Positions 25,204-38,901 of a stretch of DNA of 64,000 nt are shown piece after piece. The notes beneath the pieces are model-generated. The model was not told the origin of the DNA and did not search any database. It worked only from the letters and a program-made list of their open reading frames with translations. The stretch's first letter is position 1; the number at the start of each line of letters is the position of its first letter. Both the position numbers and the translations under genes were made by a program. The DNA comes from Linepithema humile (lineage: Eukaryota; Arthropoda; Insecta; Hymenoptera; Formicidae). The DNA lies in contig NC_090131.1 of NCBI RefSeq assembly GCF_040581485.1, forward strand, positions 2,542,001 through 2,606,000, read 5' to 3'.

Positions 25204-26226
25204 TTTATTATTCTTTAAAATACCCGTCGCAGTCGAAATGAATGCAGCGAATTATAATAACGCTATTATAATATAAGATGAGAATATAATAAAAGACTCG
25301 TTTGAACGATTCGTGTGTGTTCTACTCTACTTATCTATCTATAGAAACCCTTATTTCGTCGCGCTCGCGCGTTTGAACGCGCTCGTTGGAGGGACACGAG
25401 TCCTGAATGGGCCTAAGGCTCTTGGCGAGTTCGTAGTAATTGGCTATAAATGTTCACGTTTTTTTTTTCTGTTTTTTTCGATTCAATATTCTCTCATTCG
25501 GATAATCGACGGCGTTGCCGTCGCGTGTCGGTCTACTATTGTTAATGCGCGGTTGAGGATAAATCGTTAGATAGCCTAATTCCTGCCTGTACTATCTTAC
25601 TTAAACACACGCCTACCTAGGCGACCTAAGATTCATCTTTATGATTCGTCTTTAATCGGATTCCTTCGAGTGTTCTCTCGCGACAACTCTCGGTAGCTGT
25701 TTCTCTTATTCGGACTAATAAAGTACGATAAAATGTCTTCTTTTGCCAACGGCAGAGATCATTCGGTTCGGCACCGTAAGCGGTAACCACTACGTTTAAT
25801 AATAATTAAGCGCACCCTTCGAAGCTCATCGACGCTCTACATCAAATGGAATCGATAAAAAAATATTCTGCGAAAGAGGTAGACGAAACGAATAATAAAG
25901 TATGCGGCGGAAATCCAACGACTCAAATCACAAGCTCGCACATTAAATAATTGATTTAATCGAAGATGATCTGTGTGTAATGTTCCCTCGTATTCTACGC
26001 AGCGATTCTCGCCGCGTTGTTTCAGTTTGATAGCTTCACGCGCTCGTCGTCGATCGCTCGAGATCGAACGCGTTCCTCTCGCGATCGCCCTTCTCCGTCG
26101 TTGGTTACACACGATTAAGAAAGTGTGATCTTCTGATGATATCCCAAGTCACAGTCTCAGTGTAATGACGTTCGTAGCGTCGCGACGTGATCGATTATTG
26201 TCTGTCCTCGACTATTATCAGAGAAT
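25204..26226 (-). other. Probable 3' UTR of ABCG B
   Basis: Moderately CpG-rich sequence directly downstream of the ABCG B stop. A minus-strand AATAAA lies at 25,209-25,204, which would make a 3' UTR of about 1 kb. The downstream GU-rich element is not obvious, so the end is uncertain. Confidence 0.4.
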
Positions 26227-29200
26227 TTAACGCAGGGATCGTAACTTGAGTCTCAGCACGAAGTAAACGACCACTCTGAGACCGAGCAGGAAGCCGAGCA
26301 GGGCGACGACGTCCACCCAGTAGACCGCGTTCTCCATGGACATCTCTTCGAGGAACTTCGTCGGACTTTTGAAGTGGCAGTAGGACTCGGAACACTTGAG
26401 TTTCGCCCGATTGTAGCCGTACACGGAGATCATGGCACCTTCGAAACCGTACCTCACGTAACTCACGTACGAGAGGAACTTAAGATATTTTGGAACGGCG
26501 TTGAAGTTAACGAAGAAGCCGGAAAAGAGGATGATCGGGACCGACGTTACGGGCCCGATAAACACTCCAGTCTGCAAACAACAATATATTAGATTGAATT
26601 ACGGGAAAAGATTAGAGGAATTGGAAGAGAATCGTTTGCTGGTCCTTTTCACAATGCGATCGTTCATCGACATTACCTCCACGCTCATTGCTGCTCCTAT
26701 CAACAGACCGATTGACTGTGCGACTAGCGATGTCAGTATACATATATTTAAATACATAAGAAAGCGCTCCGTCTCCAACGGTTGCGATGTGATAAAGTAT
26801 ACGATCATCACGTAGGCTATAGAGTACACCATCTGGAACAATTTAATATCGCGTGAGTCGCGATCTTTAATTGGACGCGGAGGGCGCAAGTAGTTGTACT
26901 CACTTGGAACGGCAGGTCCGCCAACGTTCTCGCCAGGTAAAAAGCTTTCACCGAGTACCAGTAATTCAAGTGCTCTCTCACGAATACGGACATTTCCATC
27001 GGAACTGCGACAAGAAGTGACAAAATGACGATATAGTAAATTCCACGGCGCGCGTCACGGCGGCGCTGATTCGCTACAAACCGGCTTACATGTTAGTATG
27101 GTTGGCATCATAGCGGTGAACATCAGAAACATCACCGTAAAGAAGACGCATCCGGCGTTACTCATGACCTGCGAGGCTTCGTTGCCGATATCGTAATAAA
27201 TTGCGCCGATCAGGAAGCCGACGATTATATGCGAAATCAATCTTACCCTTGTTAGTGTCTGTTAGAAGGCAAAGTGAAAGCGATAAAAATCGGAATGTTT
27301 TCAGATTAGATGTACGCCAATAACAAGCAGCGTACTATCTTTCTCCGTGATTAGAATTGCGCTACTTCTATTTGACGGCTAGTACAACTATCTTTGTAAT
27401 TCTCAGCAGTAATAACATTTCTTATTTTAATTACGAATAATTTTTTTTTTTTTTTTTTTTTTTTCAAAAGATTAAGAAATATTCCATACCATGTCTCGCA
27501 TCTGCGCTAAGAAGGTTCTCTTAAGCAGTATCCAAAATTGCACCCAGCCGTTCGTCGGAAAGCCAACTTTCTGTTCTATGCTCTCCGCGCTGTCCAGCAA
27601 TGAGGTTGTGCAAGAAACGGGCATATTGATCATTGTCGTGCCGGGCGGTGGCTTCGCGACACCGTTCGGTATCAAAGCAGCACCCTCCGGTTTCGTCTGC
27701 TCTTGCGGCGACTCCTTCGCGATGTCGTTCGAAACCGTCTGCGCCGCGGCGATGCCCGCTTGATAGTGCTGATAGTTGTTGCACTTGCCGTTGTTTACAG
27801 CCATCACGAGCTTGTGAACGCATTCGCCGTGCTCCCCGCAAGCGACTTCCATCACTGAACCGATCAAGTTTCGTTAACGCCTCGTGACTTTTGGACGCTT
27901 CGCAAAATTTTTCGACACTTGTAATTTAATGTAAATGAAACTCCGAGAATAATTCTCAAATTCTGTCTTACAACGGCGTTCGATTTTACTGCGGATTAAT
28001 TTACCGAACAGAGAAGTTTTTTTTTTTAATATAAAAGCGAGCGTTAAAATTTAGATTAATGATGGGAACTTTGTCGAGTACTTGCCGTAATCCGCTGGAT
28101 TGTGGTAACTCGGACACTCAAGACCCATCGATGACAAGAAGGGCACGAGGCCACCGACGTTGCCCTGATATATACATTGGCCTTCGGCAAGTAGGTAGAG
28201 ATGGTCAAACATCTCGAACAGCCGTGCACTTGGTTGATGGATCGTACATATTATCGTCCTTCCTGTAATGAATCCCGGCGTATAGTGTTTGTTTAAGCGC
28301 GTAGAAGTTTTCGCGAAAAAAAAAATGTTACCTCCTCTACTGAGAGATTTGAGCAAACTTAGACATTGGAAACAGGAAGAACTATCTAAGCCGGAAGTGG
28401 GTTCGTCGAAGAACATAACCGGAGGATTGTTGACGAGCTCCAACGCTATCGACAGCCTCTTTCTCTGTCCGCCGCTGAGACTCTGAGTTTGAGTGTTGCT
28501 GGCTTCGCGTAGGCCAAGTGTTTCGATAATCTCCTCGATCTGCAATCGATTCATGGACGTTTCAAAAATTGAATTTTCAATAATCTGGATTTATGAGTAA
28601 AAAAAGAAAACGAGCCAAAAGAAAGATATGCTGCTTGTCGTACCACTACTTTCTTGGCAGTTGCGCTGATATCTTTTCCTAACTTCAGATTCGCTGAGAC
28701 AGTCATCGCTTCGTAAACGGTCAGATGTGGAAGAAGTCGATCGTCTTGCATGATATAGCAGGACATCTTCCGAAATCTTCTGAGGTTCCTGTCTTTCCCG
28801 TTAATCAGCACCGAGCCACTCAAGTGCGATGTTCTAGAGATATTGGGAGATGATTAAAATGTTCAGCTTTATCGTTTATCGCTGATAAAGTGCTGGTGCT
28901 TTTAATTAAAATTATCTCACTTACTTGTAACCTGCTAAAACGTTCATAAGCGTACTCTTTCCGGCACCGGACGGTCCCATAATTGCCGTCAACTCTCCAG
29001 ATCTGAATTTTCCATTCACGCATTTTAAGATTGTTTTGTATCCTACAATGAAGAAATAATACAAAAATAGAAATACAGATATTTTCCCATAAAGTTTGAA
29101 ACTCTATCCTCAATGCGGATTCGCAATAAAATGCTTTCCTACAATTTTTACGTTTGAAAGATGAAAACTTTTTTTATATATCATTATACGCGTCGTAGAA

Positions 29201-32200
29201 AAAACGGTTATATTTTCTAGTTCTGCTATTTCGCATATTTAACAAATGCTGCAGTGGATGAGCATTATTTTATAATAGAAGTATAAATGTTTCAATTTTG
29301 GCACATTTTCGATTGCCAAAATTCTCACTACAACCTCGCCAGATTTGTGACATTTACCAGGCTATTATACAGAAATATAGTGAGATTATATACTCTTCTG
29401 ATAGATAAAACCTTTCTAGCTGACCTCTTTAACGCGAGTGCAGTTTCACCGCGGATGATGCATTTGCGTCGAAACGCCCGTGCATTTCTATCGATTTTTT
29501 TTCAGTCAGGTCGTTCACACACACTGATAGATGAAAGACCTACCGAATGGCTCGCCGCGTATTCGCGATTCGCCACTTCAACCCTCTCTAACATCTTGAA
29601 TTATCTACGGCTTTTCAGCGAGCCATTTTTGGATCGATAAAAGATGCAGAGTCGAAAACACATCTCGTGCCGATATACATACTATTTCGAGATGCGGGGA
29701 AAACTGTGCACACGTGTTTATTATGCTTCAAGTTCTCCGTTATCGTATTGTCAATAAACGATCGTAATGATAATTGAACGATGTGCAGTAGGCGAGAACA
29801 AGAATTAACTTTCCCCCGCAATTGCCCGGAATCGCAATTGCCTTAATTCACTTCTCCGAAAACCTCACCTCTCTTTCTGCCTTCGGACACGCTGTAGGCC
29901 AGGTCCTTGAACTCCACGTCGACCGGCGGTCTCTTCGGGAGATGCGTCAGCGATACCGCCGGCCTTTTGTTACTCTGTCCAGGACTAGCGCCGCTATGGT
30001 TCGGCACTTTTCTGGCCAGAACACCGCCGGTGCACACCGCAGCCGCAGCACCGTTTGACGTGGTGCCATTGCAACTGCAGTGAAGGTTGTTCTGCGAGCC
30101 GCTGTAACAATAAGAGATTTCACCCGATCGTAAAACTTCGCTAATTGAGCTCTGATAACGAAATACCTGCACTCCATTTATCAACACATGTTTACCGTAT
30201 CGCAGGAATATCTGCTGAGCTTGCATACGTTTTCGAGACGAAGTGCTTTCGTGTTTGCCAATCTTTGTTTGCCAATCTACATTGTTTTTGTCGTCTGCTT
30301 AAAAAGCGCATAATTTCATACGCGTTAAAATTAAATAACTACGCTGGAGGCTTGCCGCGCTGAATGTACGTGCGGCGTATACGTAAACGGCGACGATTAC
30401 ACATGCATATCGATCTGTTTGAAATTGACGAGATTTTAGGCGAGGGAATATTCCGTTAAATCGCAATTAAATCGTAAAGCGGGACATTGATGCTGCAAAA
30501 AGTGATGATTGGATATTAAATTCAACGGAGCTGCCCATTCCATTCGATCTTTTAATGCAATTCGCAATTTTGCACACGATAAGCGATACCGATTCGTGGT
30601 ATTGAGTAATGGGATTGATTGCCTTCGGATATGTAAATGCTATTGAACGTTAGATAAATGCAGAATTGCATACAGACCATTGAACATCGAACTCACGGTT
30701 ACTTTTAGATTCAAGGCATTTGGGGAACACACACATACACGCACACACACAATGGCGTATGATCGTCATACTTGTGTTTGCGACATTGAATTTTAACAAT
30801 AGATTTTAATTTTTTACTTTATTATTTTGCAAACAGATTGATAAAAAAGGATATATTCACCGGCATATATGGACAATACTACAAAGTACAATATTGAAAT
30901 TTATCAATAGAGGCTTAGATAAGAAATTAACATAAGCGTCTGAGTTTTTTCTTCGCACTCGCGTCATGCATTGTCATAGATTTTGAGAACGCACTGTCTT
31001 TCGTTGCAAACGCAGATTTCTGCTGCGGTTTTACAGGCGCGAGAGAAAGAGAAAGCTTACTCTTTTCTAACATTGAAGGAAATAAAAATATAACTGAATT
31101 TCTATCTATTTGCTTTGTGCAACCGCGTTTTCAACTCCTAATCGGACGTGATATTCACACATTATGCCTTCACTGCTATCAGGAGGAAATGTTTCTATGC
31201 AATTTAATTTGCATAGAGTGAATCACAATCATGACGCGACCTTTTAAAATTGCACGTATCACGCTCGTCGAAATTTTTTTTTCAATTCTTATTGTTTATT
31301 TCATGGTCAGAACTGTAAACATTTTTTATTGCGAGCATCCGCTTATTGTTGCCACGCTCGTGGCAAACATTTTTCGAATAAATCAATAAGAATCTGAAAT
31401 AAAATTTAAATTAGTAATTAGTGAATTCCGAGAGAAATGCAGTAAAAACTTTAATGATTTCGCAAAAATTGCTAAGCGATTTGTATTCAACAAGCGGCGC
31501 CAATGAAAATAAGTAACTCACTTATTCGCTGATTGGATAATCGAAACCATGATTCTTTGTAAAAAGTTTAACGAATAAAATCCATAAAACTCGTTACGGA
31601 ACAATTGCTAGTAATGAATATTACTCACTACGAAAAACTTGATGAAAAATCATAAATAATTGCATTAACTTCTTTCACATTGGATTCATCAGCACGCACA
31701 AATTAAAAAAGATATATCATATATTTTATTTTGTAAATATTTATGTCAGTTTTATATAAATTAATTAATTCTAGAAACTGAATGATATTTTCAATATCAA
31801 ATCAATTTATTATTTTTGTTTGCTATACAAATATAGAAATATGTGCCAGTGTAGAAAATATCGACTTTTTCGAGATGTATTCGCCTATATATTTCCGGCT
31901 ATATACAGTGAGCCAAATAGATAATATAACGAAAATGTTAATGTGTAATCTTGGTATTTTCATGCATGATAACGTCGGATAATTGAAATATTGTATGCAG
32001 ACAGACTTCCAATCGATTCTCTACGCGCTCCTCTGTATTCGTAATTCCCAAGGTTTATAACGCCTTGTCCTCTACGAAGTTTTGTCCTATAAGTCTTTCT
32101 CATTGTCTATCGATTTTTTTATGTATGACATTAAGGCATAATAGCAGAAGCCTATAAAAATTTAAAGCACACACATACACACACACATAACATACGGAAT

Positions 32201-34648
32201 TAAATATTAACTTTCTATTTCGCCGTAGAATTACACGTGCATTGCAAGTGTGACTAGCTTGTACTATGACATTTAACAGTTACAGCTAAGAGACATATTT
32301 CGTCGATTACATTTCATACGAATAATATAAAAGTAATTGGAAAAAAAATTGTCTACAAATCGAAGATGTTGCCCCAAGATTCTCTATGTGATTATCATAT
32401 GGTAAATTGTAAAAGTGTGCAGCAGCACATGGATACGCAATTTCTTCATGCGCTCAATTGATTTAAAAGAGTGATAGTCACAAAGAAGACGCGTCTTTGT
32501 CCAGTATGTTGCATCGCTACTCTCGACGATGAGTCACAGAGTCGTGGAAGCCGAAGCAAACGTGTCTTGCTTCGTGCCGATACATCTTTTCTTGGAAAAT
32601 TTTAATTAAAGTTATGATAAATTTGAATCCTTGCGCGTATTTCCAGCGCGAGTCTTTTGTTTCAGTCTCGATATTCTCGAATTCAGAGAACGAAGTTTTC
32701 ACGAGGTCAAGAATCTTGACTTTGATCGCCTGTACTCCGAGACAATTAGTATCGATTGTTATTCTAGGTCTACTAAGCGGTAGCGGAGACCTTCAGAAGG
32801 AATTTTTAATTAATTATTCCTGCTGTTTGCATAAGCATAGAAAGGAGAAGCTTATTATGTTTCAATAATGTTTTTTTTTTATTTCAAATATCATTAATCT
32901 TAGCGATAATATATTTTTTACGATTTTTTTCCTACGATTTAAGAATAAATTATATTATCGACATTATGTATTACGTCACTTTATAATAGAGTTTCAGACT
33001 TTAACACTTAGATTGAATATTATTTTTAGTCGCAATAGAATCTGAAACGCAATTTAAGTGCACTTTAAAAAAGGTAGATCGAAGCTAAGACCTTGTGATC
33101 TCTTTTAGATTTTAGTTTAAGGAGAAGGTTTGCGTGTTCGGGAAAGGTCTGTCCTTCAGGAGGGTCGTATTCTCCCTTTATTCAAAGCAAAGTTCTGCGT
33201 TTCATTTAAATGAATCTATGTTTGATAATAGTTTGATTTGAAGATTATGATGCAAAGATCAATTTAAGATGATAAGTTAACAAAAATCATCTGAATATGG
33301 TTATTAAATTTATCAGATATAATTAGTAGTTGTGTTTGATCTCAGAAAAATTAAATATAGCGCAAAAATTACAAATTAATCCGTGATAAATTTTGCACAT
33401 TTAAGTCTACTAATAAACTCGTCTTCTCTATGCAATATATTTAACATAATCGCATTCGAAAATGACAAGAATTTAATATTAAGTGATAGTTAATATTAAT
33501 CGTACAACTGTTTATATACTGATATGAGTAAACATTATCAGGATATTATATCAGCCGCCGTGAGCAGAGATATTTGAGATAATTGATATTAGTTTGAATA
33601 CTATTCGAATATTGTATTTCCCGAGAGAATCATGAGGTGATATTATAATATAAAGGGTATCGTAGAATGCTAATCAGTAGATCGCTAATATAACCGGCGA
33701 TCAAAAACCGAGGGGACGGACAAAACATAAATTTTTTTCTTTTAAGGTCAGAATCAAGGATTCAGAAGATTCATTCAGAATCAAGGATTGCCAGACGATA
33801 CGGCGACTTTATTTCTACTATTATCATATATTATCTCGAAATAACATAAGAATTCTCGTAGCATATAAATTATTCTTCATTTTTTATGAGTAATTTTTAT
33901 TTTTGTTTAGTGATTCTTAACTGAATATATTGCAGATAGATAACTATAAAATTTAAAAAATTGCCAGTCGCGTTAATATCAGCATTTATTCATTATTTCT
34001 GTTTTCATCATTTTTTTTCTCGAATTTTTTATATAAATCTTACTTATATAAATCCAAGATTAGCACAGTTTTATTATATTGTCAATACTTTGCTGCTTGT
34101 GTAACTGTAAGATAAAGAGTTTATGTAATTACGCTTAATATTTTTCGTTTTTTTCCGTGTATATTTTTACATTTGTGTAAAGATTATAACTCACTTTCGG
34201 TTTATTCATAATGTATTGTTTCATAATTTAAACAAGCTAATGCACGCATCGGATTAAGATTAGCTAGCTTTAATACAACGATCCTTTATTTACCGAAAGG
34301 ACATTCAAATTGATTGCATATGATTTGATTTTCGTTTTGTTTATCACATTTTATGCATGCTCCATCGTTGCATCAATGAGATAAACATTTCGCTCTCTCA
34401 ATTCGTTGTTTATCTTATATTTTCCGATCAAGCTCCAATTTGAATTGCAAATAATGCGCGAAGTGGAAAATTGCAATAAATTATTCTTACCCGTGGACCG
34501 CGTTGTTGAGATTTTCCAAATGTAAAGAGGGAGGGGGTGATCTGATCGTCACCTGGTGACTACCACCCGGAATAAATTGCACCTGCTCATCGCCGTTGTA
34601 CCTGGACGTTGCGCCCCCACTCAGGGTGAGATTCTTCAGATCAGCCAT
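26227..34648 (-). CDS. ABCG1/ABCG4-type ABC half-transporter, paralog B (complete)
   Basis: Eleven coding exons: 34648-34491, 30101-29869, 29042-28925, 28833-28644, 28539-28332, 28262-28086, 27854-27490, 27258-27090, 27004-26904, 26832-26677 and 26571-26227. All phases join, giving 2,220 nt or 739 residues. Walker A GPSGAGKST at 153-161; signature LSGGQRKR near 254-261; Walker B VMFFDE at 274-279; D-loop SGLD at 282-285; H-loop TIHQPS with His 311. A linker of about 120 residues (exon 7) leads to the membrane domain at about 484-739. PTILTFPMEMSVF, the dicysteine loop CSESYCHF and the C-terminal YFVLRLKLRSLR are of the ABCG1/ABCG4 branch, not white/scarlet. It should work as a dimer in a membrane exporting sterols or other lipids; the substrate is inferred from the family. 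The start is the first ATG of exon 1 (MADLKNLTL), whose leader has an acceptor at 34,663, so an untranslated exon lies upstream. One intron has a GC donor. Confidence 0.95.
27441..27464. repeat. Poly-T run of 24 in ABCG B intron
   Basis: A pure T homopolymer within the intron between exons 7 and 8, read as A-rich on the coding strand. It may be a polymerase slippage site or the remnant of an A-tailed insertion. Confidence 0.95.
28081..28086 (-). other. GC-AG splice donor in ABCG B
   Basis: Exon 6 ends GAT TAC G and is followed by GCAAGT. With the acceptor TTGATCGGTTCAG at 27,855 this joins phase 1 to phase 1 and reads NPADYVMEVACGE, the expected ABCG sequence. The nearest GT, four bases downstream, would shift the frame. 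Apart from the C at +2 the site is a perfect donor, as is usual for GC-AG introns. Confidence 0.85.
30102..34490 (-). other. Intron of ABCG B (4.4 kb)
   Basis: Donor GTAAGA at 34,490 and acceptor TTATTGTTACAG at 30,102 join phase 2 to phase 2. The interior is AT-rich with short CA runs near 30,725 and 32,168 and a repeated CAGAATCAAGGATT word near 33,749 and 33,776. No nested gene is seen. Confidence 0.8.
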
Positions 34649-34662
34649 CTCATCCAATGGTG

Positions 34663-37600
34663 CTGGAATATAATCGTATTGTTAGAATAACGTTTCATTG
34701 AGCTAAATAACGCCCAGCCACTTTTGCGCGTTTAATTTTTATCTCGAAAAGAAGTAAAGTGTTTAAAAATGCCTTTATACGGACAAGTCTTTAGAGTTAC
34801 ATTTTGCTAAAAGGATTAGGCAGCGTACAATACTTGGAATTCCATTAAGATACTCGTGCTTAAAGTAATGACTCAAAATTGTCGGGGCGTTTTGCGAGAA
34901 TCGTGGCAAGGCTTCATCAGGAGTGAAGTCATTTTTCCCCGTTTGTTATTCATCTTATTGTCATGCGCTAATCGTAAATCAAATCATGGCTACGCACTGC
35001 TTAGATTATCATCGCTGATTTCAAGTATATCTTATTACAATTGGAGAGCTCAAAAATATATTCTGGTAATATTTCAGCGCTGTGTGTATTATTTAAAACT
35101 TAAGGCATACGAAATAGACGTTTCAATAATTTAAGATTTAGAATAAGAAGCTCCCGCTCATCGATTCAACATTATTAGACACTATATGTAGTACATAAGA
35201 GATAATAGACCATTTTTTATTCCTGCCCATCGTAACGTTTTATGTAAGAATAGTAAATATCCATTTCTTTCTCGCACACAACACGTTAGCTGAAGAAATT
35301 CTACTATCTTTATGTTTGTAGATTTAATACAAACAACAGACTCGATTTTTTGAACGTACGTATATGCTTCTTTTTAATCTATTAAAGAGAGATATTATAT
35401 GCAGCGTGTCATTAATTATTGTGCGAAAATACGCATAGCCGATGAGAACACATATAATCTGTGAGAATAATACGCGTATTCTCGTGCAAAGCTAAATAAG
35501 CAATAGAATACGCACAACATCGAAATAACGTTTTCCAATTGTTATTGCGGAATATGCACAATTACTAAACAGCAAAATATCTTATCACCTTGTTATCGCA
35601 ATGCGCGACACGCGGTTGCACAAAAATACTGGTAATTAGATTCACTCACAATCCATTTTTTACCGAAATTATTTTGCGTATCAGAGAGACAATTTAAAGT
35701 CAAATGTATGAACTTAACCGGTGCTATTACACTGAACGAGCAAAATTCCAGCGAACTTGAAACAATTATTGCTTTCATTTGGAGAGAATACGATATTCAA
35801 TCAAATGAAGGGTATGGTTCTTTCAGCATCCGTAAATGCATCCTAATGAAGCTCAAATGTCACGATTATATATCGTGATAGACGTCAGCATCAGTCCATC
35901 CATTTGTATATTTTTTTCAAAGATTGTTACTGATATGTTACTGATTAATTATCTGTACAAATTACACATTTTCTAGCCTCTTAGATGAATTTTATTGTGC
36001 ATACAAATGCATGTTTTTACATTTTTAAATAACTGCATCATATTTTCGTAAATTTATTATAATAGAGCATATTTTAACACTGACCTCGTAAAAGAAATGT
36101 AAAATTAAAGAAAAAATGCGTTACTTTGTTATAATATAGCATATTTTAATGTTGGCTTCGTAAAAAAGTTTATTTAAAAAATGTTGAAGAACTTTAAAAA
36201 AGAACGACTTTAAAATATTTAACCTTATCGTATACAATAAACTTTTATTCTTGAAAATGTTCTTTTTTTGTAGACTATTATTTATTATTTTAGATGAAAA
36301 CACTTAAATTTCTCAATAATAAATATAAATTTACATAAATTTAATGATACATTTTAGTGCAATTTAATACAATTTTTAGTGCATATTTTTAGAGCATATT
36401 TTGCACATTTTAATAGTTGCATGCGTACTAAAGCAGTTTTTAGAGTATAAACTCTAATTCTACTTATGACGCACAAGAAATTTTATTATATTTCGCAAAC
36501 ATACTGTTCTTTCTGATAGGACTTGTCTTTTCTCTCAAGAAATTAATCGATACAATCTGACTGATATTATTTGCGACGTTCTTATTTTCTTTGAAAGGAA
36601 ATAACTTTTATATTGCGAACTTGAATTTTGCTCTTATTGATAAGAACGGATTATCCATATCGTATAAGAGCAGGCGGGTAATGACCGAACAAAAGGAGGA
36701 CAAAAGAAAGGAAAAAAAATGTAGGGTACACGAAAAAGAATAGTAAAATATTAAAAACGTATTTATCCATTAAAGAATGAAAGACAAAAGAGAAAGAAAG
36801 ATTGACCTATTTGAATATTCAGAAGAAGGTTGATTCAATCCACATCTTTACAATGTACACTATAAAAATTCAGAATATATTTCCTGATGTGTACACAAAA
36901 TCCTACAACTTCCGCGTGTCGGAATCTCGTAAAAAAAAAAGAAGAAGAAAAGATCGATTTGCAACCGTGCGCCGTGGAGACCACTCGCGATACCACGGCT
37001 CTATTTTTGCAAGGCGTGCACGCGTCAGAAATTACACCGGTCGCGTGTTTGTGATGCACGACACGCGCAATTGCATATTGCACAGGCGTAATACCGCTGC
37101 CACCGTCATCGCCCGTGTCAGCAACCGCGGGTCAGGCGACGATCGTGATGAGATCTCTCGGTTCGTTTCAACATCCGGAACATGACGTTCTAGAATTGGC
37201 TGGCAGTCAAGCGGCCTTCTTTGTTTGAACAGCTAAACGTTCCCGATCGGTTCAGTGGCAATAGACGCTCGGGCCGAGCTCTTGTTAATTAAATGCCTCG
37301 CACACGGCAGAATCAATTCCGCAAATTTGATAAAGGGTACGGGATCACCGAAGTGCTCGCATATGAAAAAGAGTTCCGCTCTGGATGCATCGCGATAAAG
37401 TTTAAACTCTTAATGAGTCATGTTTGGACACATCGAATTTCATTTCTCGTATCACTGACAGTGTTCTCGCTGACAGTGTGACAAGTGCATTCGTTCGAAT
37501 TAATGTTGGTGACATTCCAATTGATAAAATCTTAATTTCAATGTGATAAAAAGTCTAATTATCTACATTGTGTTGTCTCTTGCAAAAATATCTTGACGAA

Positions 37601-37746
37601 ATAACCCGCTGGATTAAATTGACGATCTTTCTACTTGCCACGATTTTCACAATAAATTAAACAATATTTAATAGAATTTATTGCAAAGATCTCAATTTAT
37701 GGAAATTCTTCATAATATAACTCTATGAATTTCTAGTTTTATATAC

Positions 37747-37780
<34 letters not shown>

Positions 37781-38901
37781 CTTTTCAAAGAGTTTTGTTT
37801 TTTTTTGATGGCAGGAAATGCAGAAATTATGAAAAAATATAACACGTCTTGCAATAGACACTTTTTTTTCACATAGAAATACAATTATTTGATTGATATG
37901 TCACAAATTTTCCTCTTTCCAATGTCGCATATGTAAACGACAAGTACAATACTCTTATCGTAATATGCTTGTTTGATTGCTGCTGATTAATTATAGAACC
38001 CACATCACAATCTTGATTCTATTTCTAAAATTATTTGCGCAGAAGAAATTAGAGAAAAGTTTTTGATTCAGTTTATACAATGCGACACAGTAGTGTTCGT
38101 CGAGCGCTTTATTTTAATAAATCGCATTTAAATGCGATGCATTTAAATCCTAAAAGAAATACAAGAGCAACATGTTACGATCGTACAATAATCTCACTTA
38201 GAAATACAATCGAAATAAGTACGTTTGCCGTGTTCGTGTGCTGCAAATAACACCGCGTATTGCGGAAGTAAAAGACGCCCAGTTGAAGTAATTGTGTTAT
38301 CGAACTGTGTGGAAGTAAGTAATAGTTTCGAACCCTGAATGATAACACGACATTGGCTGTCTCGGCAATAATTTATATAGGTTGCGTGATTGCAAGCCGT
38401 AGTTCTGCGATCATTGAAAACCGAATTGTCAAATCTAACGCGAGATAGAAAGATTGGGCGTTGATGTTTCCGTACGGCAGAAAACATCCGTCGATAAAGG
38501 CGGGGGAGTGATATGTCGATGACCGGGCAAACCATGTACGACTATGCGATCGGTGCATTTACATAATTACATCCGCACGTGAGGCTTAATTTCATTACCC
38601 CTTTCGTCGTTCGGTTTACGGCCGCACACGTATCACTTTGCGCCGCGTTACAATTAATTATTGAGGTATTTGTTAATAACCGAAGGGACCTCTTCGGCCT
38701 GTGTATTCGTGAATAAATCAACTTCTCCCCGTCCCGCAATTAATTACTGAAATAATGATGGCTGGGGATGTGTGTGTGGGGTGCTAGATTCGCGGCGTCC
38801 ATGACACAGCCGTAGGGCTCGCAGGGATGGCAAAACGATGCCACCCGAAGTTGCAACGTCCATCTTACGAGTACGCTGAAACGCCAAACGGGAAAACTCA
38901 C
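34663..38901. other. Probable 5' intron of ABCG B; no coding segment seen
   Basis: AT-rich with a (TA)n run at 37,752-37,780 and a GC-richer patch at about 36,950-37,290. The open frames in that patch lack any recognisable family feature. The leader of coding exon 1 starts at an acceptor at 34,663, so intron sequence must begin here. Confidence 0.5.
37752..37780. repeat. (TA)n microsatellite
   Basis: An uninterrupted TA dinucleotide run of about 29 bp. Confidence 0.95.

Noticed and set aside
27472..27887. Several long frames on both strands over ABCG B exon 7
   Set aside because: They are shadows of the real coding exon, whose frame is fixed by phase and by the ABCG sequence on either side.
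29287..29640. A 117-codon plus-strand frame inside an ABCG B intron
   Set aside because: No recognisable motif, no splice context, and it lies between phase-matched exons of ABCG B on the other strand.
36802..37185. A 127-codon plus-strand frame with an RKKKRRRKDR stretch
   Set aside because: Low-complexity basic run from an A-rich tract; no domain and no exon structure.
38320..38345. GTTTCGAACCC, which resembles a tRNA T-loop
   Set aside because: No matching A-box, anticodon stem or acceptor stem nearby.
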